Assembly: GCA_963921825.1 (NCBI GenBank)
Contig: OY997589.1
Coordinates: forward strand, 1,860,001-1,924,000
Source: Erodium maritimum
Lineage: Eukaryota; Streptophyta; Magnoliopsida; Geraniales; Geraniaceae
Direction: 5' to 3'
DNA: 64,000 bases
This document shows, in pieces, positions 1 to 14,589 of the stretch. The position numbers were made by a program, and so were the translations under genes. The notes beneath the pieces are model-generated. The model worked only from the letters and a program-made list of their open reading frames with translations, had not been told where the DNA came from and searched no databases. Position 1 is the first letter of the stretch. Each line of letters begins with the position of its first letter.

Positions 1-15
1 GGGTTTCTATGCAGT

Positions 16-2802
16 TCAGCGGCCCAACAAGGCAACACGGTCCTTCTGAATTGCCTGTGTTAGGTTGATGTCGAAGAGCTCACACCGTATAGGCATCTCC
101 ATTTCATAGAATGGGTTCTTCAAGACGTAGTCTGTGTACAATTCGTATATGACTTTCAGGAGACCCTCCATGTGTAGTGTTCCGGGGGCACAAACCACAA
201 AGAACTTTGTCCCTGCAACAAAATCAAATAACAGTAACTTGGCTTGTTCTGAATCAACATCGTATCATACATGCAATTGTATGATCTTCAAAAACATGCC
301 CACTTGGGTTGGCCCAGTGGTCAGATAGCTCTCTCACCTCCATGAGGTCAGAGATTCGAACCGTGTGGGTATATCTGCTTGGGAGCAGGTGTGGGTGAAG
401 GTCAGGTTGGGAATTAGACAACCCTAGAACATGTACTACTTGGGAGCAGGTGTGGGTGGACTGGAGATTGCAAAACACGTATACATGAGGGTTACAAATT
501 GAAAAACACGTATAATGTAAAGGAAAAACTGTCATCTCCAAAAAAATGAAGTCACGTGATTAATTTCCTTTAAAGATAACGGATTTGCAGACGAAAAACA
601 GTTGGGGGATGCTACTTGCAACAAAATAATTCACCGATTATAATTACAAAACATGCATAGTCCACCGCATGTTTTTACAATTATCCCTAAAATATGATCT
701 TCAAAAACACATTGAGTTCAAGACTTTAGATAATGTATTAGAAGTTAGGACACTAAAATGCACATTGAGTTCAAAACTTTTTGCATTGTACCATTATACT
801 TGCCTAAAGTATGTATATACTTGCATGAAATTAATGAACTCGATCTCAAAAACGAAAGGCCCGGAATCAAAAGTAAATCATCTAGCATCCAAAAATGGCC
901 AATCCTAAACCAGCCTAAATTTCTTTTCGTGAAAACCCTCACGAACAAATGACACGAATCTAATTCCAAAGATAATTGAAGATACTATAATTTACATACA
1001 AGATGCCAAAACACGATCATTGTAAGAACTATTGTAGAACATGGTTTATATACAGTGATGATTTCCATCCACCTAAGAGAAAATGAAAATTTTTGGGAGG
1101 AAGAACAATAGTTCCAATTATTCAATAGCTCCATCCCCAAATGTTATAACAATTACACTTTCATTTGCATCTTCAAAACTCTATACCAAAAGCCAAATTA
1201 GCCACAAATCTTTCACAAACAGACTATCATATGCTCAATCCTTCACCAAATCCACAAAGGGCAGGCAAGCAAGATCAATGACAGTGAAGTTCATACATAT
1301 ATGGTTTCTCACCACCAAATGGAAAATGGGCAAATTTTTGGAAGAATGAATCATTTTAATCAGGGATAACGTTAATTACATAACACACCCTCCACGACCT
1401 TTTAATTTCAAAAACACATTGTATAGGAGTTGGCTCATCAAGAAGACGCTGTCACATTTCTCATAAATACAAAAAAAACCACGAATTTCGTTAACTTTCC
1501 AATGATTCTGTTAATTCGGGCCACGTTTTTTGCACGTGACTTCACATATATGCACGGGGGTTTGACGTCGTTAGCCAAAACTAATGGAATACGTGGTTTT
1601 TATTCATTTATGAGAAAGGCGACAACCAACACCTATACAATGTGTTTTTAGCAAATCAAAGATCTTCGATATCCCAAAATGTTACAACAACTTGAATCTT
1701 GAAAAGTCTATCCTTCAAACCAAATTACCCACAAATCCTAAAACTCTCAACACAAATACTACCATTGTCAACACAAGATCAATTCAAAACAGATACACTT
1801 CCACAATCACACAATTTTAGGCTCAATCCTTCACCAAATCCACAAAGGGCAAGCAAGATCAATGACAATGAAGTTCATATACATATGATTCCTCGCCACC
1901 AAAAGGAAAATGGGTAAAATTTTGGAACAATTAATCACTTTAATCAGGGATAACGTTAATTTTAAAAAAAAACACTGCATAGGTTTATGTAGAACACGCT
2001 GTCACATTTCTCATAAATACAAAAAAAAACACAGATTTTGTTAAGTGTCTAAAGATTCGGTTCATTTGGGTCCCGTTTTTCTGCACGTAACTTCACATAT
2101 TTGCAACCAACACCTATACAGCGTGTTTTTGCAAATCAAAGGTCATCGAGGGGGTGTTAATAACGTTTCCCCTTTCAATTATTCAATAGCAGCATCCCAA
2201 AATGTTACAGCAAGCATACTTCACTTGCATCTTCAAACACTATCCCATAAACCAAATTACTCACAAATCCTACCATTCTCAACACAAAACCAATGCAAAA
2301 CAGATACACATTCACAAAGCACACAGCCTTAAGCTCAATCCTTCACCAAATCCACATAAGAACAAGCTAGATTAACACCAATACCACATACAATTCCACA
2401 AAACCACCCAAAGGCAAAACAGTAACAAATCAAATAACGAAAATTAGTAGCATCAGCATACCAGTGAGAGATTGGAGGCAGTGGAGATCGAAGGTATCGG
2501 CCTCGAGGAGCTCGATTCCGGCACAACCCACGACCGGAGATAGCTGCTGAGAGATGGCGTGCATAGAATGCCACAAACTCGCCACTCTCAGCGTGTCGTT
2601 CGTATCCATCCGACAAGCCGATCCATAATCCTAAAAAAAATCGAGACCCAGAAACGAAAATCGTGACTTTCGATCGAGAAATAGAGACCCAACTGAGAAA
2701 TTGAAACGGATCGAGCTGAAACTGAAAAGGGCCTTCGAATACCTTGTAGAAGATGAGCCCTCCGGATTTGTTGATGATGTAGAGACTGTAAATCGCTGCC
2801 AT
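16..2802 (-). CDS. TRAPPC4: TRAPP complex subunit 4 (Trs23-like), 3 exons
   Basis: Small core subunit of the TRAPP tethering complex, which activates Rab/Ypt1-type GTPases in ER-Golgi and Golgi traffic. Joined exons: 2802-2743, 2630-2462 and 212-16. This gives 426 nt and 141 aa, the length I recall for plant TRAPPC4. The start is the ATG of MAAIYSLYIINKSGG, a family-typical N-terminus forming the first longin-fold strand. The middle exon reads DYGSACRMDTNDTLRVAS and ends in GIELLEADTFDLHCLQSLTG. The last exon carries the conserved tail YELYTDYVLKNPFYEMEMP and ends in ALLGR before TGA. Intron 1 is 112 nt. Intron 2 is about 2.25 kb and holds a SINE-MITE composite and a three-copy tandem repeat. 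The stop is 16 nt from the window edge, so the 3' UTR is not visible. Family recognition is from conserved sequence; splice sites are inferred by hand. Confidence 0.93.
297..692 (+). mobile_element. SINE-like head joined to family A MITE tail, 17-bp target duplication
   Basis: The 17-bp repeat TATGATCTTCAAAAACA occurs at 280-296 and 693-709 and brackets this block. The left part looks like a tRNA-derived SINE: an A-box-like TGGCCCAGTGGT near 313 and a B-box-like GAGATTCGAACCG near 350. From about 466 to 688 it matches family A MITEs elsewhere in the window, including the terminus ending in CAATTATCCCT, and it finishes in a short A run. Within the head, CTTGGGAGCAGGTGTGGGTG occurs twice (near 378 and 440). 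It lies in TRAPPC4 intron 2. Confidence 0.6.
1117..2375. repeat. Three-copy diverged tandem repeat, unit about 500-560 bp
   Basis: Blocks starting near 1117, 1675 and 2175 share ordered segments: a 'cccaaatgttacaa'-type start, 'ctcaatccttcaccaaatcc', 'gatcaatgacaatgaagttc', 'atcagggataacgttaatt', 'gctgtcacatttctcataaa' and 'accaacacctatacag'. The third copy is partial and reaches close to the exon 2 donor of TRAPPC4. The whole array is within intron 2. No coding sense is apparent. Confidence 0.75.
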
Positions 2803-2975
2803 TTTTGCTGAAGAGTTGCGAGGAAGAGAAACGAATCGGAACAACAATGGAATCGAGAATCAGAGTCCGTTGATCTCTTCCAATAAGCTCTGAAGTAACA
2901 GATCTATGATCGAAAATGAAAATGAAAGCTACAAAAAATTAAATAATTAATTAAAGTTTCTGGGTTCCATCAAAG

Positions 2976-3049
2976 GGCCTATTAGCTCAGCTGGTTAGAG
3001 CGTCGTGCTAATAACGCGAAGGTCGCAGGTTCGAGACCTGCATGGGCCA
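2976..3049 (+). tRNA. trnI-AAU: tRNA-Ile (anticodon AAU)
   Basis: Complete 74-nt cytosolic tRNA without an intron. The acceptor stem GGCCTAT pairs with ATGGGCC (one G-U). The D-arm contains TAGCTCAGCTGG, which is also the Pol III A box. The anticodon loop CTAATAA gives AAU. The T-arm contains GGTTCGAGACC, the B box. The discriminator base is A3049. A Pol III stop-like TTTT lies about 5 nt downstream, and CAA-type sequence lies just upstream. It sits about 170 bp from the divergently oriented TRAPPC4 start. Confidence 0.97.
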
Positions 3050-3556
3050 ATTATTTTCATTTTGCTATTTGGTCCCTCAGCTTTTCTAAATTGTATATTT
3101 GGCACCTTAATTTTCATAAAATTTTATGACAACCCTCAAATGTTTCTTTAAGAGAACAATTCCTAAAGTCAGATGTTTTTGTAACAGCATAGCTCGCGTA
3201 ATTAAGACCAGATGTCGTGATAAACGCGCACACAAGATAACACAAGAAACAAACACAAATAACAACTAAACTATTATCCCCGGTGGCAATGGATTTACTG
3301 GCCAGTATGAGTAAGTCTTGTTATCTTATATATTTATCGACTATTTGGTACCTTGATTTAATAAACCAGCGATATTGCTTCCTCTTGTTTGTTCTATATC
3401 TACGTAATTTTTCTCACAAGAATATAACGAAAGTTAGACCTGTTCAGTCTTCTCGCAATGAATAATCGAGATTTTTTGTCAACTAAACTCATGAAACCAT
3501 CGTCCTTTGTATAGACAAACAATAGACTTCCGATTAAATAAATATTAGGGGATATC
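3050..3556. other. Intergenic spacer without a recognised gene
   Basis: AT-rich sequence between the tRNA and the Harbinger element. A 60-codon open frame near 3283 has no recognisable similarity and is probably chance. Confidence 0.5.
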
Positions 3557-3559
3557 TAA

Positions 3560-4907
3560 GAGCATCACTACATCGTCTAATAGACACTGCACAGTGTCTA
3601 TGCGCAGTGTCTAACCACTGTTTTTGACTTCCAGACACTGCTCCTCTAATGGTAGAGTCTACGCAGTGTCTGGAGTAGTGTCTACACAGTTTCAGTAAAT
3701 TCAAAAAAACACCCAAATATTTCTGACACTTTTAATTATACCCAAATACGAATTGCATAAATATTTTTTTATTACAAACAAAATAGAAATTACATTAACG
3801 TTGCTGATTAATATTTAATTGGGGCCGCCATCTCCAAATTTTGCCCAAATGTGTTCGATGAGATCATTGTGGAGTTGGTGATGCACATTCCGATCCCGAG
3901 TCCTTGCTCTATGGCCCAAGATACTTTCGTTGGTAACCGCTGGGGTGGTCCTCTACGTACGGTGTGGTCCGGGACAACAAGATCTGCAAGCGGATCAGTG
4001 GGCCACGGCCTACGCTCATCCTCAACGATCATGTTGTGTAGGATCACACAAGCAGTCATGATAATTGCGAGTGAGCCCATATCCCACATTCGACCCGGGC
4101 GAGTAACGATGTGAAACCGGGCCTGTAGAACTCCAAACGCCCGTTCGATGTCCTTCCTACACGCCTCTTGGTATCTAGCAAAGCATCGTTGTTTCGGCGT
4201 TTGTGGAGCAGGTATGGACTTCACAAATGTTGCCCAAGCAGGATAGATTTCATCTGTCAAGTAGTACGGGGTTTCGTATTCTCTACCGCCGATCTTGAAC
4301 TTCACATCTGGGGCGAAGCCTTTTACTACTTGGGAGAATAGCGTAGACCTATTGAGCACGTTGATGTCGTTGTTGGAGCCTGGTGTCCCGAAGAAAGCGT
4401 GCCAGATCCAAAGGTCTTGGGATGCTACGGCTTCGAGCATGATTGTGAGGACGTTCCCGTGGTCCCTACTTGCGAACTGTGCAGCCCATGCCACATGACA
4501 GTTCTTCCAATCCCAATGCATGCAGTCCAGGCTCCCTAACATCCCCGGAAAGCCGCGCTCTTCGTTGATTCGCAACAACCGTTTTTCCGTCATTTGCTTC
4601 ATCTCATCTAGCGTCGGAAGACTAGCCATCGGAAAAAAAAATATGAAACACTATAGGATTTGGAGAGAATAGATGAATAGAAGCTCGAAAGAAGAGAGGA
4701 GAGTGAGATTTCAATTGGGGCAGATCTGAATTTATAGAAACTGTTGGGCTTTGGGGAGGTCAGCGTCGCCACGTGGCGGGTCGTGACTGGCCAGCCGACT
4801 AGCCGTTGGCGCCAGACACGACCAGCAGCGTCGTTGCCAGAACTAGCAACGACGCGCAGCAACGACCCTGCAGACACGCCTCGTAGACACGACCGTTGGA
4901 GGTGCTC
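3560..4907 (-). mobile_element. PIF/Harbinger DNA transposon with TIRs and TAA target duplication
   Basis: The ends are inverted: the left begins GAGCATCACTACATCG and the right, read on the other strand, begins GAGCACCTCCAACGG. Both ends are flanked by TAA (3557-3559 and 4908-4910), the 3-bp duplication expected of this superfamily. The left subterminal region (about 3580-3690) is packed with direct and inverted copies of CAGTGTCT/AGACACTG, candidate transposase-binding sites. The right subterminal region is GC-rich, with repeated CGACACGACC-like blocks. At 1348 bp the element is short for an autonomous member. Confidence 0.9.
3808..4629 (-). CDS. PIF/Harbinger-type DDE transposase, N-terminally short
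   Basis: Nuclease-like transposase of the plant Harbinger group, 273 aa from the ATG at 4629. The catalytic triad can be read: D35 in GSLDCMHW, D88 in SNNDINVLN and E162 in IERAFGVLQARF. The signature YYLTDEIYPAW is also present. The protein ends in GQNLEMAAPIKY. Family members are usually longer, with an N-terminal helix-turn-helix region. Here the frame begins almost at the catalytic core and the right TIR is less than 280 bp upstream. The copy has therefore probably lost its DNA-binding part while keeping an intact DDE frame. The MYB-like partner ORF typical of active elements is not in the element. It may be catalytically competent only if helped by another copy, which is inference. Confidence 0.9.
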   Translation of the reverse strand: MASLPTLDEMKQMTEKRLLRINEERGFPGMLGSLDCMHWDWKNCHVAWAAQFASRDHGNVLTIMLEAVASQDLWIWHAFFGTPGSNNDINVLNRSTLFSQVVKGFAPDVKFKIGGREYETPYYLTDEIYPAWATFVKSIPAPQTPKQRCFARYQEACRKDIERAFGVLQARFHIVTRPGRMWDMGSLAIIMTACVILHNMIVEDERRPWPTDPLADLVVPDHTVRRGPPQRLPTKVSWAIEQGLGIGMCITNSTMISSNTFGQNLEMAAPIKY

Positions 4908-4910
4908 TAA

Positions 4911-5311
4911 ATGATAATCTTCTTGTGCTTGAGATTCCTGAATTGTTGTGAGGGTAATATGATAATTTACTATCAAATAAAGAATAAAATTGGAAATAAA
5001 CGTGATTAGGTGAGAAAATTATTGTACTTGGCTTTTGACATCACATAGTAACATGACTTTAAACTATTTTCTTCGTTAAAGTAGAAAACTCCCATACAAG
5101 AGATAACCTTCAAAGTGTGATGAACTGTGACACTCAAGGATTATTCAGAATCTACAGGTACATTAACAATTTCTATTGCAGAAGGCACATCAAATTATCT
5201 AATCAACACATTCAGAACGATCGGTTCTCACAGATGAGACATAAAAACAAATAAATCCACAAAACCAAATAACACGAATGAAGATCGCCACCCAAGAAGT
5301 CAACACATCTT
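4911..5311. other. Spacer between Harbinger element and ARF 3' end
   Basis: AT-rich. The part nearest 5312 is probably the ARF 3' UTR, since the ARF gene runs leftward into it. No other gene is seen. Confidence 0.5.
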
Positions 5312-8820
<3,509 letters not shown>

Positions 8821-9147
8821 CTTCACGGCGTTAGGTATTCCGACATTTGACGGTGGGGCGTTAGCTCCGTCTATGTGGTTTTGATTCAGTGTAGGAAGCT
8901 TCACTGTAAGTTTCTGTATGGATGATAGGGTCGAATTTTGAAAATCCGACTGTAATTTCAGGGTTAGGGAGGAAATCTTTACTATCTGATGTCGGATAGA
9001 TGGTATCGGACCACTAATAGAACCGGAATCGATTATAAATGAAACTCTCGTAAGTCGTATCGTTATCCAACTATCTTCGTTACTTGTTTATATTGTTACC
9101 TTCTTTGCATCCGTTTTCTTCCATCTTTATCTTTCGCTCACGACATA
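8821..9147. other. ARF upstream region
   Basis: No gene is seen. It contains ordinary upstream sequence of the ARF gene, ending at a short TIR element. Confidence 0.4.
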
Positions 9148-9340
9148 CAGTGGCGGAACTAGCTTTTTCAGTGGGGCACCAAAAAAATTCAGTAACAAAA
9201 CATGTCCGTAAAAAAATTGAAAGGGCCACAATTGCGAAATTAGCAAGAATTAAGAGGTATTTTTGAAAAAAAAAATCAAAAAACATGTAAAAAATTGAGG
9301 GGGGACCTGCCCCCTTGGGGCCCATGTGGCTCCTCCACTG
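9148..9340. mobile_element. Short TIR element CAGTGGCGGA..., 193 bp
   Basis: It starts CAGTGGCGGAACTAGC. The right end reads CAGTGGAGGAGCC on the other strand. It is flanked by ACGACATA (9140-9147) and ACGACATC (9341-9348), a near-perfect 8-bp duplication as expected for hAT-type elements. A related, more decayed copy lies near 29068-29250. Confidence 0.8.
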
Positions 9341-9348
9341 ACGACATC

Positions 9349-10048
9349 TATTCTTGGTGTCATGATGTTAACCGTATTTCATCCACAATATCCCATCTTA
9401 TGCAACTATTATCACGCTTCTGACGATTCAGATTTGTCACTCTCGATTTTTATGGACACCAGATCTAATCTGAGAAGACCAAATCGACATCCGTCTAGGT
9501 TTTCGGAGATCTTGTCTCTCAACATTCGTCTTTGTATCTTATCCTCAACGATCATATCTTCCATCGTCTCTTGTTTTTTACTATATCTTCCCAAATCTCT
9601 CCTCAATTGTTCTGGTTAAAACCAGAGACCGACCAACGACTTGGTGGTGGAAAACCAAAAACAATTGTTAGATGTCTGGGCTGATAACGATGAAGAGAAA
9701 AACCGACCGTTCTAATCTGGTGTCGGAAAAACAACCCAATCCGGCTATGACCAATGAGCATCCCTATTTAATAAATCAAAATTTAAATTCTGTAAATGAT
9801 GATCAACTTCATATCAATAAATTTTAACCGTCAAAGTTAACTAAATTGTCGATAACGACCGTATTATTGTATTTCAAGTACAGAGCAACCTTTATTCGGA
9901 CAAGACATATATGTACATAAACGGATGCTACTTTTAGTTACCGAAGTTCCGAAAACATCGGAACAAAACCAGACAAAAAGTGACATTGTAAACCTTAACA
10001 GTTCCGAACTCTACAAAACTAGTTCCCGAACTAGTAGATTGTGTGTCC
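9349..10048. other. Spacer between short TIR element and transporter gene
   Basis: Nothing recognisable as a gene. The region nearest 10048 is presumably the transporter 3' UTR. Open frames here are short and unsupported. Confidence 0.4.
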
Positions 10049-12936
10049 TTACGCCGTATCCACGTGGTGAATGCCATTTTTGTGATGTTTCCGACGCTGC
10101 ATTTCCAGATCGTCTTTGTCGTTTTTTACGCTTGTCTTAGCTGATTCGGGTTCTTCGAGGATCATGTCGGTAGACTCCACGTCGTTGTTCTTCCCCCACA
10201 GGACCATGTACATCCCTCCGACGATCAATAACGAGCCTATAACACTGATGAGTAATATTAACACAAGAGTAATGTACTCGATTTTTACATCACTCCCTAA
10301 CATTCTGTAATAATGTAAATTTTTTGAAACATTAAACTATCGCTAAACTAATTTTATAGTTAGATATAATAATGTGAAAACAAGTGAAATAATGTTAATT
10401 AGTTTTATTGTCAAGTAATCGATTTATGTGGTCCGTTAAGACTGGTCTGATTAGTCAAGACCAGTCCTAACGGGCCACATGCCATAAAGTTTGGTAGTGA
10501 AATGAAATTCGTGTTTGACGGTTAGATCTCGATCCAACCCCCAACGTTGATGTAGTCGTTAAAATACTTATAAAGCGATTATTTTTCGTGGTATGTCGGG
10601 GTTGTTTAGGCTGGTTAAGACGAGTACATCCTCTTGTAAAACATGATATTTTCGATAATAACCGTATTATCTATACGCCCGACAAACTCAAGGGTTTGAA
10701 TTGTTTGCATTCGTATCAAGATTCGTAACTGATTATACCGATATACGAAATAAGTAAAAACGAACGTACGTTCCAACGTATAGTTTCTCGTGAAGTAGAG
10801 TCCAACTAAGAACTGCAACGTTGACAAGCAACAAGGGGCTGAAGACAGACACGTATAGAGGACCTCTCCTCTGGATGCTCCACGATATGAGGCTAAACGC
10901 TAGCGCCGAACACACGACGCCCTGAAACAAAATAAAGACATATCATCGTTACGTAGTACCTTAAAACCCATAAATGTTACGAAAACTATGTGTACAAAGT
11001 TATGTACTCATGTACGTACCGCATAAAGAGTAGCGACGAGCCTAATACTAGGAGTCAAGGACCAAGCCGAAATCCTACGGTCCGCAACTAGGCCGGTCCC
11101 CGAACACCAAACCGAAGACATGAAACACATCAGTGTAGTGCTCGTGTATGGTGCCGGAAACTTCTTGCTAATGTTCGACTGATAAAATCGTCACAAAACA
11201 TGTTAGCACATGTAACACGAAAAGAAAACAGTGTAAAAGCGTAAAAATCGCACTTATATCAACAAGAGAGCGGGAAAATCCTACTTTAACCTGGCTTCTA
11301 ACTTAAATGTATCTTTCGGGATTCGAACCTCTGACTTTAAGGAGATGAGAGACGTGAGACTTTAATATCTTTACTTGGATACACAACGGAGAGAATGAAT
11401 TCACACGTGAAACGATAGATGAGTTGTTGTCTTGTGCGGGGTGTAAATATCCACTGACAAGATATCATGTTAAAGTTCAATCTTTTTGGGAGTTCAGATT
11501 GATGAGTATAACCTTACTATGCTTAGTAAGTCGTGATATGATACACATATTTTATACGTGAGACACGTGCAGATTGACAAAATACACATCATTAGGGACC
11601 CTGAACGTAAAACAATGTACAAATAGACATTTACACCCTCGAGTTATGATATCGTGTTAAAGTCTGATCTATGGGAAAGAGAGTTACTTGAATGATCAAC
11701 CAAAGTGCTCCGCAAAAGGAGCTTGCAAGGAGGAAAACGGTACCCAAAACGGGGTGTTTCGGTCCGGCACCCGAGCCCGAACGGGTCATGTGCTCGGCGT
11801 ATTGCCAGTGAACCTTGGACTCGGCTATACCAACGATGTGTCCATGATAAAACGACAACAACATGGCTCCTCCGACGCATACCATTGTCCCTAACACCTT
11901 AGCTTGACCTGCCTTGGTCTCGATCCTCACACTCTCTTGTCTGAAAAGAGACATAAATTCTTCGAACGAATCAAAATCACGTATAATATATAAACGTAGA
12001 TACGAAAATCAGAATTTGGTTGGACAAGCGTATAGTACCTAAAGAGGACGGCGAGGACGAAAGTGACCGTCGGGAGGATGTTTGCTAGGGCACATCCGAC
12101 CGTCGGAGTGGAATTGTTGAGTCCAACTAAGTAAAACATTTGATTCATCGTTGCCCTGTCAATCGAAACACAAGTATTGTCATCTTTATTATGTGACAGG
12201 TTGTTATCTTGTATTATTTTGTAGTTGCATCATTTCTTGAAATCTCTTTAAATTAAGAGGAAAAAACACTTAAAAGCAACATGTGACACCTATGTGATAT
12301 GTATATTTTTAAAATGACAAAAATACTCCTCTTCCTCTTGTTTGGTTGTTAGATAAAGAAAATATAGGGTAACAGGATGATATAAACGAATATAATCTAT
12401 TCTAGAGTAAAAATGACAATAATAACCCGCAATCGAACTAAAATAAATAGTATATTCATGTCGTTCTCTCTAGAAAATAATAAGATCACACCGATAGTCA
12501 AAAACTTACCCCGTAACGGAACACAATAAAATAAGGAAGAATATATGTCTTGTAATCTTTGGCTTTGTCCTCCTACATACAAAGTACAAATCCAACATGT
12601 GTCAAAAAATGTGTTCCTCAATTATAAGTATTATCCCAAATGGTGAAATGCTTATGAATTAAATCAAAACAAAAACATGAAAATCTCCTAAAAGACAATA
12701 AAAAAAATGACACAAAAATACTATGAAACCAAGATTAGTGTAGGAAGACGGGTTTCATACCTTTCGAAGAAATACGCAAAGGGAGCGATAACAATCGTGG
12801 CGAAGATCTGTCGATAAGCAAGAAGGATGATAGGGTTCATGCCAGTCTCCAAGGCAAGCTTATATGTTATATTGCTTCCTCCATACCCTATTTGGACAAG
12901 AACCATGGCCAAAAATGGCAAGTAGCTACCCACCAT
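10049..12936 (-). CDS. WAT1-related (UMAMIT / nodulin MtN21-type) transporter, 7 exons
   Basis: EamA-fold membrane transporter. Characterised relatives move amino acids or auxin across the plasma membrane or tonoplast; the substrate here is unknown. Exons: 12936-12761, 12572-12510, 12155-12039, 11940-11688, 11178-11020, 10921-10770 and 10304-10049. This gives 1176 nt and 391 aa, typical for the family. The start [20 protein letters not shown] and the segment [19 protein letters not shown] are family hallmarks. [20 protein letters not shown] follows, then [55 protein letters not shown] and the last membrane segment ending [11 protein letters not shown] charged tail ([18 protein letters not shown]) follows. 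About ten membrane spans are expected from the family. All splice sites are GT-AG and the phases agree. Confidence 0.93.
11290..11380 (-). repeat. Possible SINE head (antisense), intronic
   Basis: A B-box-like 'gggattcgaacctc' lies near 11318, followed by an A-box-like stretch on the minus strand, inside a transporter intron. It resembles tRNA-derived SINE heads elsewhere in the window. No target duplication was found. Confidence 0.3.
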
Positions 12937-12954
12937 TTTTGAACTCTTTTTCTA

Positions 12955-12976
12955 TATGTATATATATATATATATA
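12955..12976. repeat. (TA)n microsatellite
   Basis: An uninterrupted TA run just upstream of the transporter start codon, probably in its 5' UTR. Confidence 0.8.
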
Positions 12977-13043
12977 AAGCTTTCTTATGAAGATGATACA
13001 CATAAGAGAGCAAGATGAATAAAATAGATTGAGTCCTATAGAG

Positions 13044-13051
13044 TATTTATA
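13044..13051 (-). promoter_or_regulatory. TATA box of transporter gene
   Basis: TATAAATA on the minus strand, about 108 bp upstream of the ATG at 12936. The spacing allows a 5' UTR of about 75 nt that includes the TA repeat. Confidence 0.6.
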
Positions 13052-13262
13052 GATAAGTATCATCATCAACATTGAAGTTGCTTTTTTGAGAATACCAATA
13101 CTTTGCTTTTGCTTGAGACATATGTACAAAGTGTTCCAATGTCACCACTACATCTCTCCCAAAACAAAAATGTGTTGCTTTCATTTTTGTCTTTTATATA
13201 TGTGCAGAAAAATGAAAACACTTATACTATCAGGTTTATATACGTTTTCAAATATATTCGAT

Positions 13263-13662
13263 GTTCTAAAAATTCCGACTGGGCGTCGCCTAGGCGCCCG
13301 CCTAGTCCCCATTCTGTACCTAGCCGACCCGACTTGGCGCCTAGGCGCCTAGAACAATTTTGCTTATTATAGTGACTAAATTACAATAATTAGATGGTTG
13401 TTCAGAGTTATCCGGTGTTGGAGATATTAGGGTTTGTGCTTCTAAATTGTTTGGTGTTATTTTTTAGGTATTTAAAATATTTTTTACCATTTTTAATATA
13501 AGGAAGTCCATATTTTGTTTCTATATATAGTAATATACCTATTAAAAATTAAAAAAATGGAAAAATACAAATCTGATTAGTCCCCGATTAATCCCCGTCT
13601 AGTCCCCAATTAATCCTCAAAGGCCATAACCGCCCGACTAGCGCCTAGCGACTTTTAGAACC
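13263..13662. repeat. Repeat with 'GTTCTAAAA' ends and GGCGCCTAGGCG core
   Basis: The left end is 'gttctaaaaattccg' and the right end 'gcgacttttagaacc', roughly inverted. The inside has repeated 'gcgcctaggcgcc' and 'tagtccccgattaatccccg' blocks. A shorter relative occurs at 18222-18362 in the GDSL gene intron. It is probably a non-autonomous DNA element. I could not confirm a target duplication. Confidence 0.55.
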
Positions 13663-14589
13663 TTGGATATATTACATTACGAGTAGAACATGCTACACGT
13701 TAATCGGAAGGATATGAGATTGATCAAAAACTAATTACAGATTGATCATATTTATATGTTTTTATTTTTAAGTCTTATTTGACAAGTTATTCCACATGTA
13801 AAATCATTAGTTTAAATATTTTTGTAAAGAGAAGACTCATAATCACGAAGACTTCAAATTTAGGAGAGCCTACCGTTCATTACGTTTGTTTGAAATATTT
13901 TTCAAGAAATCACACAAGGACAAACAAAAATCCGACTAGACTCGTCCAGATCCACCTTTCTCCGCCTAGACGCTCCACTCGTTTTGACTCGTTGACTTGA
14001 GAAATTCATATCAGTATTATAAAAATCAGCATCTAAATAATCGTCTGAACCGGTTACAACACCGAGTACAAGACGTATGATAGCTAGTTCTTGAACGTCT
14101 AAATAATTGTCTGAACCGGTTACAACACCGGGTACATGACGTTTTGACTGATCAACTAATAAGTCAACAATCAGTTTCTGAACAGCACAAATCGATGATA
14201 ATTTGTTCTTGGTTTTATCCTTAAAATAAACGAAAGTGAGAAAATGAAATTGCTTGCAAAGCCTGATTTGCATTGACCTTAGGGTTTTAAATCTTGACAT
14301 GTGTTTTTCCAATCAAAAGAAAAGGATAGCAAGATGGAAATGATTTGGTGTTTTGATTATACATCAATCAATAAAATAAATTATACAAATACATGAATGA
14401 TCAAATAGTATTTACTCAATCCATGATTTTAACGGAAAAAATTACGAAAAAAGAAAAATAAATCACTAGGCATCTATTTTTCTTGTAACTTGTATCATCT
14501 ACGTTGAACTTGTTTTTTATCTTGCAAACCTTTTAAGTATATACAACGTTGAAAATGACGATCGTTGTATCTATCATGATAATAATATA
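13663..14589. other. Spacer with a short 65-bp duplication
   Basis: No gene is seen. At about 14031 and 14096 a segment containing 'gtctgaaccggttacaacac' is tandemly repeated with a 65-bp period. A 136-codon minus-strand frame near 13902-14312 spans it but has no recognisable similarity. Confidence 0.45.

Noticed and set aside
4608-4976. 122-codon frame overlapping the Harbinger right end
   Set aside because: Its reading runs across the TIR into flanking DNA and has no family similarity, so it is not a missing transposase N-terminus.
13902-14312. 136-codon minus-strand frame
   Set aside because: It spans a short tandem repeat and has no domain or homology I recognise.
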